A stretch of DNA of 64,000 bases from Allomyces arbusculus (GCA_027604705.1 JADHYV010000018.1:186001-250000), one strand, 5' to 3'; shown: positions 35,001 through 46,688, counted from the first letter of the stretch. Notes: a model not told the origin generated them from the letters alone. A program made the numbers and translations.

Positions 35001-35562
35001 GATGAACGGCGAGAGTGCGTCGTCGGCGCGCGCCGATCGGGATTACCCGTCGTTCCGTGCGTCGGCCACGCCGAGTGCTCAAGCAGCTGCCGCAGCGGCG
35101 GTGGCCGAGCGGGCTGGGACCCCCGCGCGTCCGTTACCGCACCAGTTCCCGCTCCCCGCGCACGTGCGGCACACGGTGACCCCTGGGAACACGGCGTCGC
35201 CTGTACCGACCGGCTCGCCCCCCACACCGGCCCCGCCCGTGTCTGTTGCTGCAGGGGCGCCCGGGTCGTACGAATTCCCATCGTCCGTATTGGGCGTCGA
35301 CGTGTCGCTGCTCGCAGCGCCCGGCGAAACGCCCGGTCTGTCGGTCGATGCGCTCACCGAACTCTTGCGCGAGGTGGACCCGCCGGAACAGCCGCCGGCA
35401 CCTGCGGACCTCGGGGCGGGGCTGGACGCGATGGACGTAGTCCCACCGGTAGATGATATGATGCTGCCCGAGTTTCCAGGGACCTTCATTGAGTGGGCGA
35501 TGCAGTGTTTGCCGGACGGGTTTGATTTGTCGGCGTTTGCAGACTCGAATGACGAGCATTAG
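32023..35562 (+). CDS. Zn2Cys6 binuclear-cluster transcription factor
   Basis: Two exons (32023-33745 and 33818-35562, intron GTGCGT...CTCCAG) give 1155 residues. The zinc cluster lies at about residues 133-159: CTTCRRRKIKC, then CQHC and C, spacing CX2CX6CX5CX2CX6C, with the usual basic linker (VPQKRGPK) after it. The middle-homology region (fungal_trans type) is recognisable: FPRYELLDLLVHLYFERVHHW, FPMVNRRQIEASV, and later CAGLAFRLALSLGLN. The N-terminus is Pro/Ala/Tyr-rich and the C-terminus is Pro/Thr-rich, like activation regions, with an acidic end (DDMMLPEFPGTFIEWAMQCL). The target pathway cannot be read from the neighbours. Confidence 0.92.
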
Positions 35563-35707
35563 TAGGTAGAACGTGGATCGAGTTTGGGTTTCATTGTTGT
35601 TCTTTTTGTCGTCGTTTGCTTTTGGGTGGGTGCGTAAAGTAGACTCGACAGGAGGAAAGAAAGAATACACACGAACGCTGTGATATATTTGTCCTGAATC
35701 GATTTAC

Positions 35708-37218
35708 TTACTCGCTCTTGACCTCCACTGCTGCCGCGGCAGCCTTTGCGGCCTCGGCCGACTTACGCGCGCGCTTCCGCGCGGCCTTGCTCATCCCCGG
35801 CGTCGCCGCGGGTGCTGCTGCCGGTGCCGGCTCGTCGAGCGCCTCGGCGGCCGTGCGCTTCTTCGACTCGTCCTTGTTCTGCTGCTTCTGGGCCTGCTTC
35901 TGCTTGCGCTCCTTGGTCGCAGTGGCCGGCTTGGCCGAAACGGTTGGTGCGGGCGCATCAACCTCCATCGCATCGGCCTCCTTTGGTGCGGCCTCCTTTG
36001 GTGCGGCCTCGGCGACTTTGTGTGCAGCGGCAGCCTCCTTGGCGGCCTTTTCCGCAGCCCACTTGGCGGCAACCTCGGGCTTGAGGCCGTTGTTGTCGTA
36101 GGCCTCGTCTTCGGGCACCTTGGTCGGGTCGAGCCCCGCGAGCTTCATCTTGACGGCCATTTCTGTTCAAACAGGGCGGAGAGGCGTCAGTGAAGAGTCG
36201 CGCAAACAATCCACGATGTGAAAGGCGGCGTACCAAACAGGTAGTCGTAGCACTCGGTCATGGTCTTGGCCTTTTCCCAGGTCTCGCCCCAGACGTAGAC
36301 GCCGTGGCGGCGGACGAGCACGGCATTGGCGTCGGGGTACTCGAGCAACGCCTAGCCAACCACCACCATTATCTGTCAGCACACGTTCGTCGCCGACACC
36401 ACCGCCGCTTCCGCGCGTCCACAACGCACCTGCTCCATGCGCTCCTGCAAGTCCTCCTCCTCGGGCGTATTCTCAATAATCGGCACGACCAGCCGGGAAT
36501 AATACTTCAAGTTCTCCTTGGTCGCCCCAATCCGGATGCCCTTGATCATTTCCATGTGCGTGATCACAAACTCCTTGCCCGGGTACAACAGCGTCGCCAT
36601 GACCGCGTTCTGCGAATGCGTGTGAATGCATGCGGCCGCATCGCGCAAGTCGTAGGCCGTGAAAAACAGTGGCGTGCACTGCGACTGCTTGAGCGCGCAC
36701 CCGCGCTCGCCCGACGGGGCCACGACCACCTGCTTCGAGGTTCGGTCGAGCACAAACATGTCGTCGGGTCGCATGCGTTCCTTTTGCACACCCGAAGGCG
36801 CGATGTAGACGCGGTCGCCCTCGCGGATCGAGATGCCGCCGCCCGTGCCGGTCACCCAGCCGAGGTGGTAGAACTGCTTGCAGAGGGCCGGAATCAGCTG
36901 CCGCGCCGACTCGGCATCGTCGGTGTCGGCAGGAGCGGGAGCGGTCGCGGTAACGGGCGAGCCTGGTGCCGGGGTCGTGATCGGCGTCGGGAGGGGCTTG
37001 CCCGAGCGCGTGGGTTTCTTCGCGGCAGCGACGGCGGAGGAGGCAGCGGAAGGGTTTTCGGGCATGGTTGTGGGCGCCGTTGCTGATGGTGCGGGTGCGG
37101 ATTCAGTCGGTGCGGCCGGCGCGGGTGTCGGGTCCTCTTGCTGGTCTTGCAGCAGGTTGTGCAGCTCCTTCTCGAGCTGCTTCTGCGGTTGCTGCTTGGA
37201 CTTCTTGCTCTTGGCCAT
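35708..37218 (-). CDS. MDE1: Methylthioribulose-1-phosphate dehydratase (MtnB), with long basic tail
   Basis: Class II aldolase-fold, zinc-dependent enzyme of the methionine salvage pathway that dehydrates 5-methylthioribulose 1-phosphate. Three exons (37218-36430, 36351-36234, 36162-35708) give 453 residues. The core has [28 protein letters not shown], the metal ligands IHTHS and [11 protein letters not shown], the catalytic-region ITHMEMIKG, and [12 protein letters not shown]. The core ends near [14 protein letters not shown]. Unlike the roughly 240-residue human enzyme, it carries a Lys-rich N-terminus ([14 protein letters not shown]), an Ala/Pro linker and a roughly 140-residue Ala/Lys/Glu-rich C-terminal tail with a duplicated APKEA and a nuclear-signal-like KAARKRARK. 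It is divergent from the MTO1 gene (223 nt apart). Confidence 0.93.
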
Positions 37219-37441
37219 GGTCGATGCTGGGTGATGGGTGGGCGGGTCGGTTGGTTGTGGTTGGTGGTGGTGGAATGCAGCAACGCGACCGACAGGCGGT
37301 GTGGCGCAATGTGTTTGGACACGGGACACGTTGCTGTGAACCGTTCCCTGTCTTCCCTTCCCCACCACGCCCTTTCATCGCCCTTTCGTGAGCAAATGAA
37401 TCCACGATCACCTTCAGCATCAACAACTGCCAACGCAATCA

Positions 37442-39837
37442 ATGTTCCTCGTCCCGCGACTTCCAGCAAGGACACGCGCCCTGCGCGCGGCCGTAACCGC
37501 TACTACCGCACCCGTTACAACCTTCCCCACGACCCGCCATGCACGACACCGCCTGCTCGCCACCATATCCGGTCCCAACGTCGTGACCAAATCCACGCGG
37601 CACGCGCACTACGACGTGGTTGTTGTCGGCGGCGGGCACGCCGGGTGCGAGGCCGCAGCTGCAGCCGCACGTGTCGGTGCACGCACCTTGCTCCTCACGC
37701 AAAAGCTCGCGACGATTGGTGAATTATCATGTAATCCGGCATTTGGCGGGGTCGGCAAGGGCGTGATCGTGCGTGAGGTGGATGCGCTTGACGGATTGTG
37801 TGGCCGGGTCGCGGATATGGCTGGTATTCAGTTTCGCGTGTTGAATCGGCGCAAGGGGCCGGCAGTGTGGGTGCGTTTTTACAATGGGGGAAGTGGTGGG
37901 AAGTGTTGTGGAGGGCTGATGCAGCTGTTATGTAGGGACCGCGCGCGCAAGTCGATCGCGACTTGTATCGCGAAAACATGCAGCAGCTGGTTTTGCATTA
38001 CCCGAACTTGGCGGTCATGGAAGGGTCGGTCGAGGATTTGGTGCTGGACCGGGAACTGGCGCAGGCGCCGTCGTCACCAGCGCCGAGTGGGACGGTGCGT
38101 GGGGTCAAGCTGGGTACGATTCCCGTCTGCCAGTGCTAATCGTTCTCGCATCGCATGCCCTGACCATGTCCATCTTTCTCCACCTCATTTGAATAGCTGA
38201 CGGCGATGTGATCCCGACCTCGCGCGTCGTCTTGACCACGGGCACGTTCCTGGGCGGCGAGATCCACATTGGCATGGAGACCTTCCCGGCAGGCCGGATG
38301 GGCGACGCACCGTCGATCGGTCTCTCCGATACGTTGCGGACTGCCGGATTCCAGCTGGGTCGACTCAAGACGGGCACGCCCGCACGTCTGAGCCGCAAGA
38401 CGATCGACTGGTCGAACATGATCCCGCAAGAGGGTGAAAATCCGCCGACGCCGTTCTCGTATTTGCACGACACGGTCCCGCACGCGGTACGGCGAATGAT
38501 CATCATACTGATCGAAATCGAATGAATGATTCTGACAATCACATGCTCGCTTTATGCAGGACAACCAAATCCTCTGCTACCAGACGCACACGACCTCGGC
38601 CACGCACGACCTGATCCGCGCCAACCTGCATCGCACCTTCCACATCCGCGAAACCGTCAAGGGCCCGCGGTACTGCCCCTCGATCGAAGCAAAGATCCTG
38701 CGCTTCTCCACCAAGGAGCGGCACGTCATTTGGCTCGAGCCCGAGGGCCTCACGACCGATTCGATCTACCCGAACGGCATCTCCAACTCGTTACCCGTCG
38801 ACCTGCAACTGCAAATGCTGCGCACGGTTCCCGGACTCGAAAAAGTTGAAATGCTCCGCCCCGCGTACGGCGTCGAGTACGACCACATTGACCCGCGCGA
38901 ATTGCGCGAGACGCTCGAAACTCGCCGCGTGCGCGGTCTGTTCCTGGCTGGCCAGATTAACGGGACGACCGGGTACGAGGAAGCCGCGGGACAGGGTCTC
39001 GTGGCGGGCGCGAACGCGGCACTCACGCTCGCTGGTAACGGCGCCGACACGCTGGTCCTGGGCCGCGGCGACGCGTACATTGGCGTGCTCGTCGACGACT
39101 TGACGAGCAAAGGCGTGACGGAACCCTACCGCGTCTTCACGTCGCGATCCGAGTACCGCCTTCTGCTGCGCAGTGACAACGCCGACGCGCGCCTGACACG
39201 GCGCGGGTACGCGCTCGGGCTCGTTTCGCGCACGCGATACGACCAAGTGGTCGAGTTTGACACGCGCGTCGAGAGCGCGCGGACCGCACTCGAATCAGAC
39301 CGCCGCAGCCCTGAGCGGTGGCGCGAGGCCGGGATCACGACCAAGATGGATGGCGTCGTGCGATCGGCGTGGACGGTCTTGGGATATCCGGGTGTCACGC
39401 TCGACCAAGTGCTGGCCACGATGCCCACCGAATCTGCGTCGCTCGTGCGTAATGTGCCGCCGGCAGTGCGTGCACGGGTAGAGACCGAGGCCATGTACGC
39501 GGCGTACGTTGTGCACCAGGCGCGCGAAGTCGCGCAGTACCAGAAGGAAAAGCATCGTGCAATTCCTGAGGATATCGATTATTTGAGCTTGCACCCGCTT
39601 GCGCTCGAGGAGCGGGAGAGGTTGCATCGCGCGCGGCCGACGAATGTGCACCAGTTGAAGAGTATGGAGGGGATCACGCCTGCCGCGATCATGACGGTGC
39701 TCAAGCATTTGGCTAGCGTCAGTGCCGCGGCGAAAAGGCAGGCGAGGAGCGAGGAGGTGGCCGCTGCGCGAGCAAGAAACGCGCCCAATGGGCCGGGTGC
39801 GGCGGCGGGGTCGGTGGAGGATGAGGTAAGGGCATGA
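37442..39837 (+). CDS. MTO1: Mitochondrial tRNA uridine-5-carboxymethylaminomethyl synthesis protein (MnmG/GidA family)
   Basis: FAD-dependent enzyme that, with MSS1/GTPBP3, modifies U34 of mitochondrial tRNAs. Four exons (37442-37870, 37936-38113, 38197-38486, 38560-39837) give 724 residues, slightly longer than human MTO1. The N-terminal about 45 residues are Arg/Thr/Ala-rich, a mitochondrial presequence. The FAD-binding motif [20 protein letters not shown] is followed by [35 protein letters not shown] and [19 protein letters not shown]. Later motifs are [35 protein letters not shown] and [17 protein letters not shown]. The C-terminal tail ([18 protein letters not shown]) is low complexity. 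Confidence 0.94.
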
Positions 39838-40320
39838 TGGGGTCGAAACGGGGTGGAGAGGGTGATGCACGTGTCTCGCAAGCGGGCCGCGTGGGCTTGA
39901 GCCGATAGAGTGATGATCATGATTTATGATGGAGCACACTGGTCGCGACAGCCGACTCAGTTCGACTGCAACCACCATCACACACGCTTGCTCTCGGCTG
40001 CCTGGTCTACGGGCGAGGCACCTGGTCGGCGGGTCGTTGCCAAAACGTTGCAGATGCTTCTGACGCTGTGTGACGTTCCCCGCCACGGATAACGTTTGCG
40101 AGGGCGGCGTAGAGCCGCGCCAGCCGCGTCGCTGATCAGCAGCAAGGTCGGGACTCGCCGGACTGGTCGCACAAGTCGTTGCACAAGGCTCTCCCACTCT
40201 CCTTTCTCGCTCCAGGTCCTTGCACTCCCCATCCTCTTGCTCCCCGACCACTTTCGTCAACACCGGATCGTCGAGTACCACGAGCACGCCAAGCAGCTGC
40301 ACCAGCATCTCCACCCAGCC
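39838..40320. other. Intergenic, no gene seen
   Basis: About 480 nt between MTO1 and the SulP gene, both on the plus strand. A pyrimidine-rich stretch (40190-40260) precedes the next start. Nothing else recognised. Confidence 0.45.
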
Positions 40321-43300
40321 ATGTCGTCGCCAAGTCCCGCGCCGGCCATCCCGACCGCGGCGACCCCACGCCGACGTTCACCGCGGCACCATCGTCGCCG
40401 CCAGCCGTCCGACCCGACCGCGATGCTCAGCTCGTCGTCGAACGCCGCGGCCGCGTCACCCTCGGGCGGCTACGGGTCGCTACCGAGCAATACATCGTCA
40501 CTGGGGCCATCGACACCCGTACGTGGCACGCGACTCGCGCGACTGCACTCGTCACCAAGCATCGTCCCCGACGACCTGCCGCAGGGCCGCAGCTACGTCT
40601 CCATGTCGTCGTCAGCGCGTTCTCCTCCCGCCGGTGACTCCATCGACGAATTGGCGCTGCTCGGATCGTCGGTCACGTCCACGGCGAGCGTGCGTCGCAC
40701 GTCGCACCAGCTCGCGGCACTCGCAAGCCCCGCGCGCCCAACGGCCACCGTGCGCAACAGTCCGCTCGCGGCGGTTGCCGTGATTGCGGACACGCAGGCC
40801 GTACCGATCCCGGACGCGGTGGCCGCGTCGCTTGCGTCGACAGCGGGGCCGTCGCTGTCGCGCCCGGGCACGCCCAAGACGTCGGCCCTTTCGGCGCTGT
40901 TGCATTTGCAGACAGACGGTGCCGATGTGCCGCCGGTGCCACACATGCCCGCTCGCAAGGGCAGCAGCAGTAGTTCGAGTGCTGACGAAGAGGAAGTGCC
41001 CGTGCACCACCACCACGACCGGCACGCGGTGATTGCCGACCACGAGGTGGCCGCTGTCGCTGAACGCCGCGCGAGCCGCTCGTCAGACGCTCCCGCTGCT
41101 GACCACGCCGGTGACCGCGGCGTGACCGCGACGCCCGCGACGGAAGAGACGCCGCTTCTCGGGCGCACGGGCTTTTTCCCGGACCATACGGCCAATACCG
41201 AAGCGACATCCACGATTCCGTGGCACCGGCGTGGATCGGTGCTCGCCGACACGCAGGCGGCAGTGCTGCACCTGGCCTCGACGCTTCCCGCGGTCATGCT
41301 CGGTCTGCTGCTCAACCTGCTCGACGCCATGTCGTTTGGCTGGATTGTGTTCCCCGTTACGGACCCGCTGTTTGCCAATTCGGGCACCGACGGGATCGCC
41401 ATGTTCATGGTCTCAACGATTATTGCGCAGTTGACGTTCACGTCGACCTCGACGTTCAAGTGCGGGGTCGGCTCGATGATCATTGAAATTATCCCGTTCA
41501 TGCATTCGAGTACGTTGTTCTCCACCGTTTTCCTCTGCTGGGATGGGGTTTTGATTGCTGACCGCTCTGTTTGCGCCTGTAGTGGTACTTTTTGCTCTCG
41601 GCACTCTCGAGAACCCATTCTTCACAAAAGGGACCCGATACTGATTCTCTGTCTCATCTGTAGGCTCGCGCCGTCGTCGCCCAAGCGGGCATCACCGGCA
41701 ATGACCCGGCCGATCTCGACCGCGTCATGCCGACGATCATGGCCGCATTTGCCCTCTCGACCCTCATGACCGCGATTGCCTTCTTTGCGCTCGGTGCATT
41801 CCGTCTCGGCAACATGATTGGGTACTTCCCGCGGCACATTCTCGTCGGTTCCATTGGCGGTGTAGGCTACTTTTTGCTGCAGACCGGGATCGAAGTCACG
41901 GCGCGCGTACACGTCGAGTGGAACGCCGAGGGCGCTGCCGAAGTCTTTTCGCCGCTCGCGATGGCGCAGTGGGGGACGGCGTTGGTGCTCGCACTCGTGT
42001 TGCGCTTGGCGCTGTTGCTGCGGGTCGACCGACTGCTCCTCGGTCCGTCGCCGTCGCGCCGGTCGCTGTTCGTGCCGTGCTTCTTCATGATAATTCCGTT
42101 CGGGTTTTGGCTCGTGCTGTACCTGTTTGGCATCGACGTCGAGATTGCGCGCGAGAATGGGTGGTTGTTCAACATGGCGGCCTCGGCCGACGCGCCATTC
42201 TACTCGTACATCCGCCACGTGCGCTGGGGCGCCGTACGCTGGGATTGGCTCCCCACGCTCGTTCCGACGATGCTCTCGCTCAGTTTCTTCTCGATTTTGC
42301 ACGTTCCGATCAACGTGCCGGCGCTGGCCGTGTCGACCCGATCCGGTGTCTCGGTCAACCGCGAACTCGCCAACCACGGGCTCGCCAACCTCCTCTCTGC
42401 GGCAATTAATGGTCCCCAACCGTATTTAGTCTATAGTACATCGGTTATGTTCCACCGGTCGGGTGGAGACTCGCGCGCGGCCGGGTATTTGCTCGCGATC
42501 GGCACGTTCGTCCTGTGGGCGATCGGCGGGCCAATCATGCAAGCCGTTCCGGCGATTACCGTCGGCGCACTCATGATGCATCTCGGATTCGATTTGCTCA
42601 AGGAAGCCGTCTGGGACCCGCTCGGGATGGTGACGATGCTCGAGTACGCGACCATCTGGCTGATCATTATCTCCATGGCCGCGCTCGGGTTCACGGAAGG
42701 TGTTGGTGTCGGGATTGTGCTCGCTTGCATTTTCTTTGTGGCTACCTACGCGTCCCGCGCGCACACGGCGGTCCTTGCCAACGAGCGTGCGGGAACAGCG
42801 TGGGGCACGCCCGTGCGCCGGATGCCCGCGCAGCACCGCGCGCTGGCGCGTGTCACACCGCACGCCGTGCGCACGCTCGAGTTGCAAGGGTTCCTGTTCT
42901 TTGCGTCCATTCACCATCTGACCAAGCGCGTGCAAGAGATCATGGACCCGAACCGGCACGATGGGCCCAAAGCACGGAAAGCACGCGAGGCACAGCGCCG
43001 GCTGTTCTGGCCCGTGTACGTCGACCCGACGGCCGTACCGGACGAGCACGAGGGTGGAGATCACGGCGAGGGCGACGACCTGGACGTCGAGGTCGCGGGC
43101 GAGGACTTTGTCACAGGCGCAGCCGCCGCGGCAGCACTCGCGCGTCGGCCGCAGTTCCTGGTCCTCGATTTCGCGCGGTGCCAGGATATTGATTTCAGTG
43201 CAGGTGAGGCGTTTGTCAAGTTGCAGCGCCTGCTCGCCGCACGTCGCGTGACGCTCGTTCTCGCGGGGGTCGGTGGGACCCAGTCGACGGCGACGCAGGT

Positions 43301-44324
43301 CGCGGGTAGCAAAGTTGCAGAACACACGCATGGGCACGCGCACGTGGTCGCGAACACCGGGAACGCGCATATCGCGCGCGCCTTGCAGCGTGCCGGTGTC
43401 TGGCCGACGGCGGCGGTGCACCGGCCACGGCACGGCGCGACGGCGCACCGGGCTTTGGTCGAGTCGGACCCGCAGCTCGTGTGCTGCGCGACGGTCGCCG
43501 ACGCGCTCGAGTATTGCGAGAACCGGTTGCTGCAGCACGTGCGTGTGGCCCCGCCCGCGGCCGCCGTGTCGGTCCTGGCCGCGTCCCGCCCGACGTCGGT
43601 AGTATCAGAGGACTTTGATTGGACGGCCGGGTCGGAGGTGGACCCGTGGCAGGCCGATCCAGATTTGGCCACGCTCGCGACCATGGTGCTTGGCCACGTC
43701 GACGAGGCCGCGGGAGAGTCGAGCGATGAAGATACGACCGCCGCCGCGCGCGGACGCAAGGATGGCCGTCCGTGGTCTCCCGCCGCTGGGAGCAGTGGTG
43801 GTGCGTCGTTCGACGCGACGACCGCCGCGGACTTGGCGCTCTTCCGTGCGCGCGTGCCCGGTGGCGACCGCGCGGCCCTGTTCCAGCGCGTGCACCTCGC
43901 GCGCGGGATGGTCCTTTGGCGCGCGGGCGATGCCGCAGATTTGGTCGCGTTTGTGTTACGCGGCGCGCTGTGTACCGCGCGGGTGCCCCCTGCGCCGGCG
44001 TCGCGGTGCGACGTCGCGGCCGATGTGCCGCTTGCGCTGACGGCGGCGAATGCAGTGATGCCGTTGCCGCAGGGCGAGGATCCAGACCCGACGACGTATT
44101 TCCTGGCGGGGACGGTCGTGGGTGGGCTCGAGTTTGTGGCGGGGGATCGGCGCAAGACGGCGTGCTGGGTCGCATTTGATGAAGATGATGAGGAGGACAG
44201 TGCAGAGAACGGAGACGAGACGAGCGCGGTGGTGTACCTCGTGTCGCGCGCGGCATTGCAGGCGTTGCCCGTCGACCGCGTTGTGCATTTCTTCCGGATG
44301 GTGGTGCGTGCGTCGTGCCAGTGA
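40321..44324 (+). CDS. SulP-family transporter with STAS and cNMP-binding-like domains (Vsb1-like)
   Basis: Same architecture as yeast YGR125W/Vsb1, a vacuolar SulP-family transporter of basic amino acids. A disordered, Ser/Pro-rich N-terminus of about 300 residues precedes the membrane domain (LPAVMLGLLLNLLDAMSFGW; IGYFPRHILVGSIGGVGYFL; INGPQPYLVYSTSVMFHRSG). The STAS domain has FLVLDFARCQDIDFSAGEAF. The C-terminus has a cyclic-nucleotide-binding-like fold (FQRVHLARGMVLWRAGDAAD). The first exon is 40321-41509 and the last 41664-44324. Between them, the frame and the expected protein are met only if a 2-nt exon (TG, 41583-41584) lies between two introns of 73 and 79 nt, giving PFMHS-M-ARAVVAQAG. 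Without it a weaker donor at 41527 would give PFMHSSTLFST-ARAVV. The spliced length with the micro-exon is 1283 residues. Confidence 0.9.
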
Positions 44325-44858
44325 TCTTGTCGTCGATGTTGGAGAGACCATTTTTGGCTGTCGCGGTGTTTTTTTGGTCGTTTTTGGTCATGACAGTTCG
44401 CGTAATGATAAATGAACTAATTTCGACAAAGATGCCTTGATTTGCCCCTGAATTCCTGTTGAGCTGCCGACTGCCCGCCGAGTCGCACGACCAGCGATGG
44501 CGTGCTCATGGCGTGCGACCGCGAACCAAGAGCGCCATGGTGCGCGCGATGCGAGGAGGGCATGGCGCAAGCATGCCGTGGATGACCCGCCTCAGCAAGA
44601 CTCTGCACGCGGTCACGGGGCGCTGCCGCACGTCGGCCTTTGCGAAAGCGCGGCCTGATCGTCGCCCAGATGCTCTGTCTGGTTGCTTCGCGGTCGGCCC
44701 GCACCGTCCACGCCGTGCCCCGCACGGTCCCTTTCGAACCATGAAATGCATACCAATCTGCGGCCAACAAGCTCAACGGCGCCGGCTCGAGCGTATAAAG
44801 GCGTGCGATCCCCGCCGCCGTGCCAAATCATCACCCAATTCCAACCACTATCACCACC
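44325..44858. other. Intergenic, promoter of the cystathionine beta-lyase gene
   Basis: About 530 nt. The first part after 44324 is the 3' side of the SulP gene. The end contains the TATA box listed separately. No gene recognised. Confidence 0.45.
44794..44799 (+). promoter_or_regulatory. TATA box of the cystathionine beta-lyase gene
   Basis: TATAAA in the context GCGTATAAAGGCGT, 65 nt before the ATG at 44859 and only 26 nt before the in-frame ATG at 44820. The second spacing is too short for a leader, so 44859 is favoured as the start. Confidence 0.5.
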
Positions 44859-46688
44859 ATGCCTTCCTCCACCTTCTCCACCGCGCAGAACCGCAAGAAG
44901 CCCGCGAGCACCCGGCTTGCAACGCAAGCCGTCGCCGCGCCGCGCGACCCGTGCGACCCATACCGCGCCTCGTCGACCCCGCTCTACCAATCGGCCACGT
45001 TCCACGCGCTCGACGTTGTCCGCGGTTTTGCGACGGCACCCGGCGCGACCGAGGCGTTTGATTATGCGCGATCCGGGAACCCGACGCGCCGCGTGCTCGA
45101 AAAACATATTCAACAACTGACCGGTGCCGTGTCCGTCGCTGCCGTGAATTCCGGCATGGCCGCGCTCGACGTGGTCGTGCGGCTGACGCGCCCTGGCGAC
45201 CACGTCGTGACGGGCCTGGACCTGTACGGCGGCACGCACCGCCTCCTCGGTCTGCTGGCCGAGCACACGGGCGTCGTGATCCACCGCGTGGACACGGCCG
45301 ATACCGCCGCCGTTGCGCGCGTGCTGAAGGCGTGCGCCGAGGGGACCTGCACGCACACCGCCCAGCCGCCATCACCGGCATCCGCAGATCCCGACGCCGA
45401 GGATGCCAAGTCCGTCGCCGACGCTCTCGCGTGCGCGCGCGCTCTGCCCGTGAATGACGACGCGCATCCGCGCAATCGATTGCGGCTCGTGTTGCTCGAG
45501 TCGCCGACTAACCCGCGCATGCACGTGGTCGATATTCGCGCGGTCGCCAAGTGCGCGCACGCCCTGCATCCGCGCGCGCTTGTTGTGGTCGATAACACGA
45601 TGCTGAGTCCCGTGCGGTGCCGCCCGCTGCTGCTCGACCGCGAGGACGCCGGGTTCCCGGACCAAGAAGCCGACGACGATATTGACGACGAGGATAGCGA
45701 CGACGAGTCCGAGGCCGATGACGAAGAGAACCTCCCGCCGACCGACGAGCCCGCATGGGACCCGTACCACCCGTCCTCCGCCGCCGACCTCGAAATCCAC
45801 TCGGGCACGAAGTTCCTCTCGGGCCACCACGACGCGACTGCCGGCGTCATCTGCTCGCGCACCCCGTCCCTCGGCGCACAAATCGCGCGCCTTGTCAACG
45901 CGTTCGGATGCGCACTTGCTCCCTTCGAATGCTTCCTCGTGGCCCGCGGCCTCAAGACGCTCGCTCTGCGCATGAACCAGGCCGAAGCCTCGGCGCTCGC
46001 GCTCGCACGCACGCTCGCGTCGTGCCCGGGCGTGACCAAAGTGCACTACCCCGGCCTCGGCCAGAACGCGCGGCAACGTGCACGACTCGCCGCGCACGCG
46101 CCGGTCGGGCACGGCGGCGCGGTGCTTGCGTTTGAGACGGGGAATGTGGACGTGTCGGAGCGCGTGTGCACGGCGCTGAAGCGGTTTGCCACGACCGTCT
46201 CGTTTGGTTGTGTTGATTCGCTCGTCTCGATGCCGTGCCGCATGTCGCACGCGTCGATCCCAGCGCACGCGAGGCAGGCGGCGGCGTTGCCCGAGGATTT
46301 GATCCGGGTGAGTGTCGGGATCGAGGACACGAGGGATCTGGTGCGGGATGTGCGTCGCGCGCTGCGGAAGGCAGGGTTGTTTGAGGTCGCGGAGGTGCCG
46401 GAGAAGGTGACGCTGGAGAGCGAGCTGGAGACGAGCGAGGAGGTGGATGTGGATGAGGCCGACTGCGCGTCGGTGTCGTCGCGCGATTCGTCGGAGACGT
46501 TGGTACCGCTTGGCGATGAGGAGGCCGAAGAAGAGAGCAAGGTGGAGGCAAGGAGGAGCGCGGGTGACGAGGGATTGGTCAAGCCGCTGCTTACCGCGCA
46601 GCCGTCGCGCGTTTGTCCTGGTGCAGGGCGCCGCGAGTTGGTGCCGAGTGTGGTGGAGGAGCTGCGTCCGAGTTGTTGTGGGGCCTAA
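44859..46688 (+). CDS. STR3: Cystathionine beta-lyase (PLP enzyme), with acidic insert
   Basis: Cys/Met-metabolism PLP enzyme, most like cystathionine beta-lyase, which cleaves cystathionine to homocysteine. Single exon, 609 residues from 44859. Motifs: STPLYQSATFH, FDYARSGNPTRRVLE, NSGMAALDVVVRL, VLLESPTNPRMHVVDI, VVVDNTMLSP, and the PLP-lysine motif EIHSGTKFLSGHHD (Lys about residue 318). The C-terminal catalytic domain has QIARLVNAFGCALAPFECFL, KVHYPGLGQ and LIRVSVGIED. Three features exceed the usual 400-460 residues. There is a Pro/Ala/Asp loop after the Arg-Val-Leu-Lys region. An acidic insert of about 40 residues (DDDIDDEDSDDESEADDEEN, residues about 268-297) sits between the cofactor-contacting Asp and the PLP lysine. 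A Glu/Ser-rich tail of about 90 residues ends the protein. Cystathionine gamma-synthase is the alternative reading. Confidence 0.9.
   Translation: MPSSTFSTAQNRKKPASTRLATQAVAAPRDPCDPYRASSTPLYQSATFHALDVVRGFATAPGATEAFDYARSGNPTRRVLEKHIQQLTGAVSVAAVNSGMAALDVVVRLTRPGDHVVTGLDLYGGTHRLLGLLAEHTGVVIHRVDTADTAAVARVLKACAEGTCTHTAQPPSPASADPDAEDAKSVADALACARALPVNDDAHPRNRLRLVLLESPTNPRMHVVDIRAVAKCAHALHPRALVVVDNTMLSPVRCRPLLLDREDAGFPDQEADDDIDDEDSDDESEADDEENLPPTDEPAWDPYHPSSAADLEIHSGTKFLSGHHDATAGVICSRTPSLGAQIARLVNAFGCALAPFECFLVARGLKTLALRMNQAEASALALARTLASCPGVTKVHYPGLGQNARQRARLAAHAPVGHGGAVLAFETGNVDVSERVCTALKRFATTVSFGCVDSLVSMPCRMSHASIPAHARQAAALPEDLIRVSVGIEDTRDLVRDVRRALRKAGLFEVAEVPEKVTLESELETSEEVDVDEADCASVSSRDSSETLVPLGDEEAEEESKVEARRSAGDEGLVKPLLTAQPSRVCPGAGRRELVPSVVEELRPSCCGA

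Noticed and set aside
41510-41769. Continuation of the SulP frame to a stop at 41769
   Set aside because: It is read-through. Conserved sequence resumes in the other frame at 41664.
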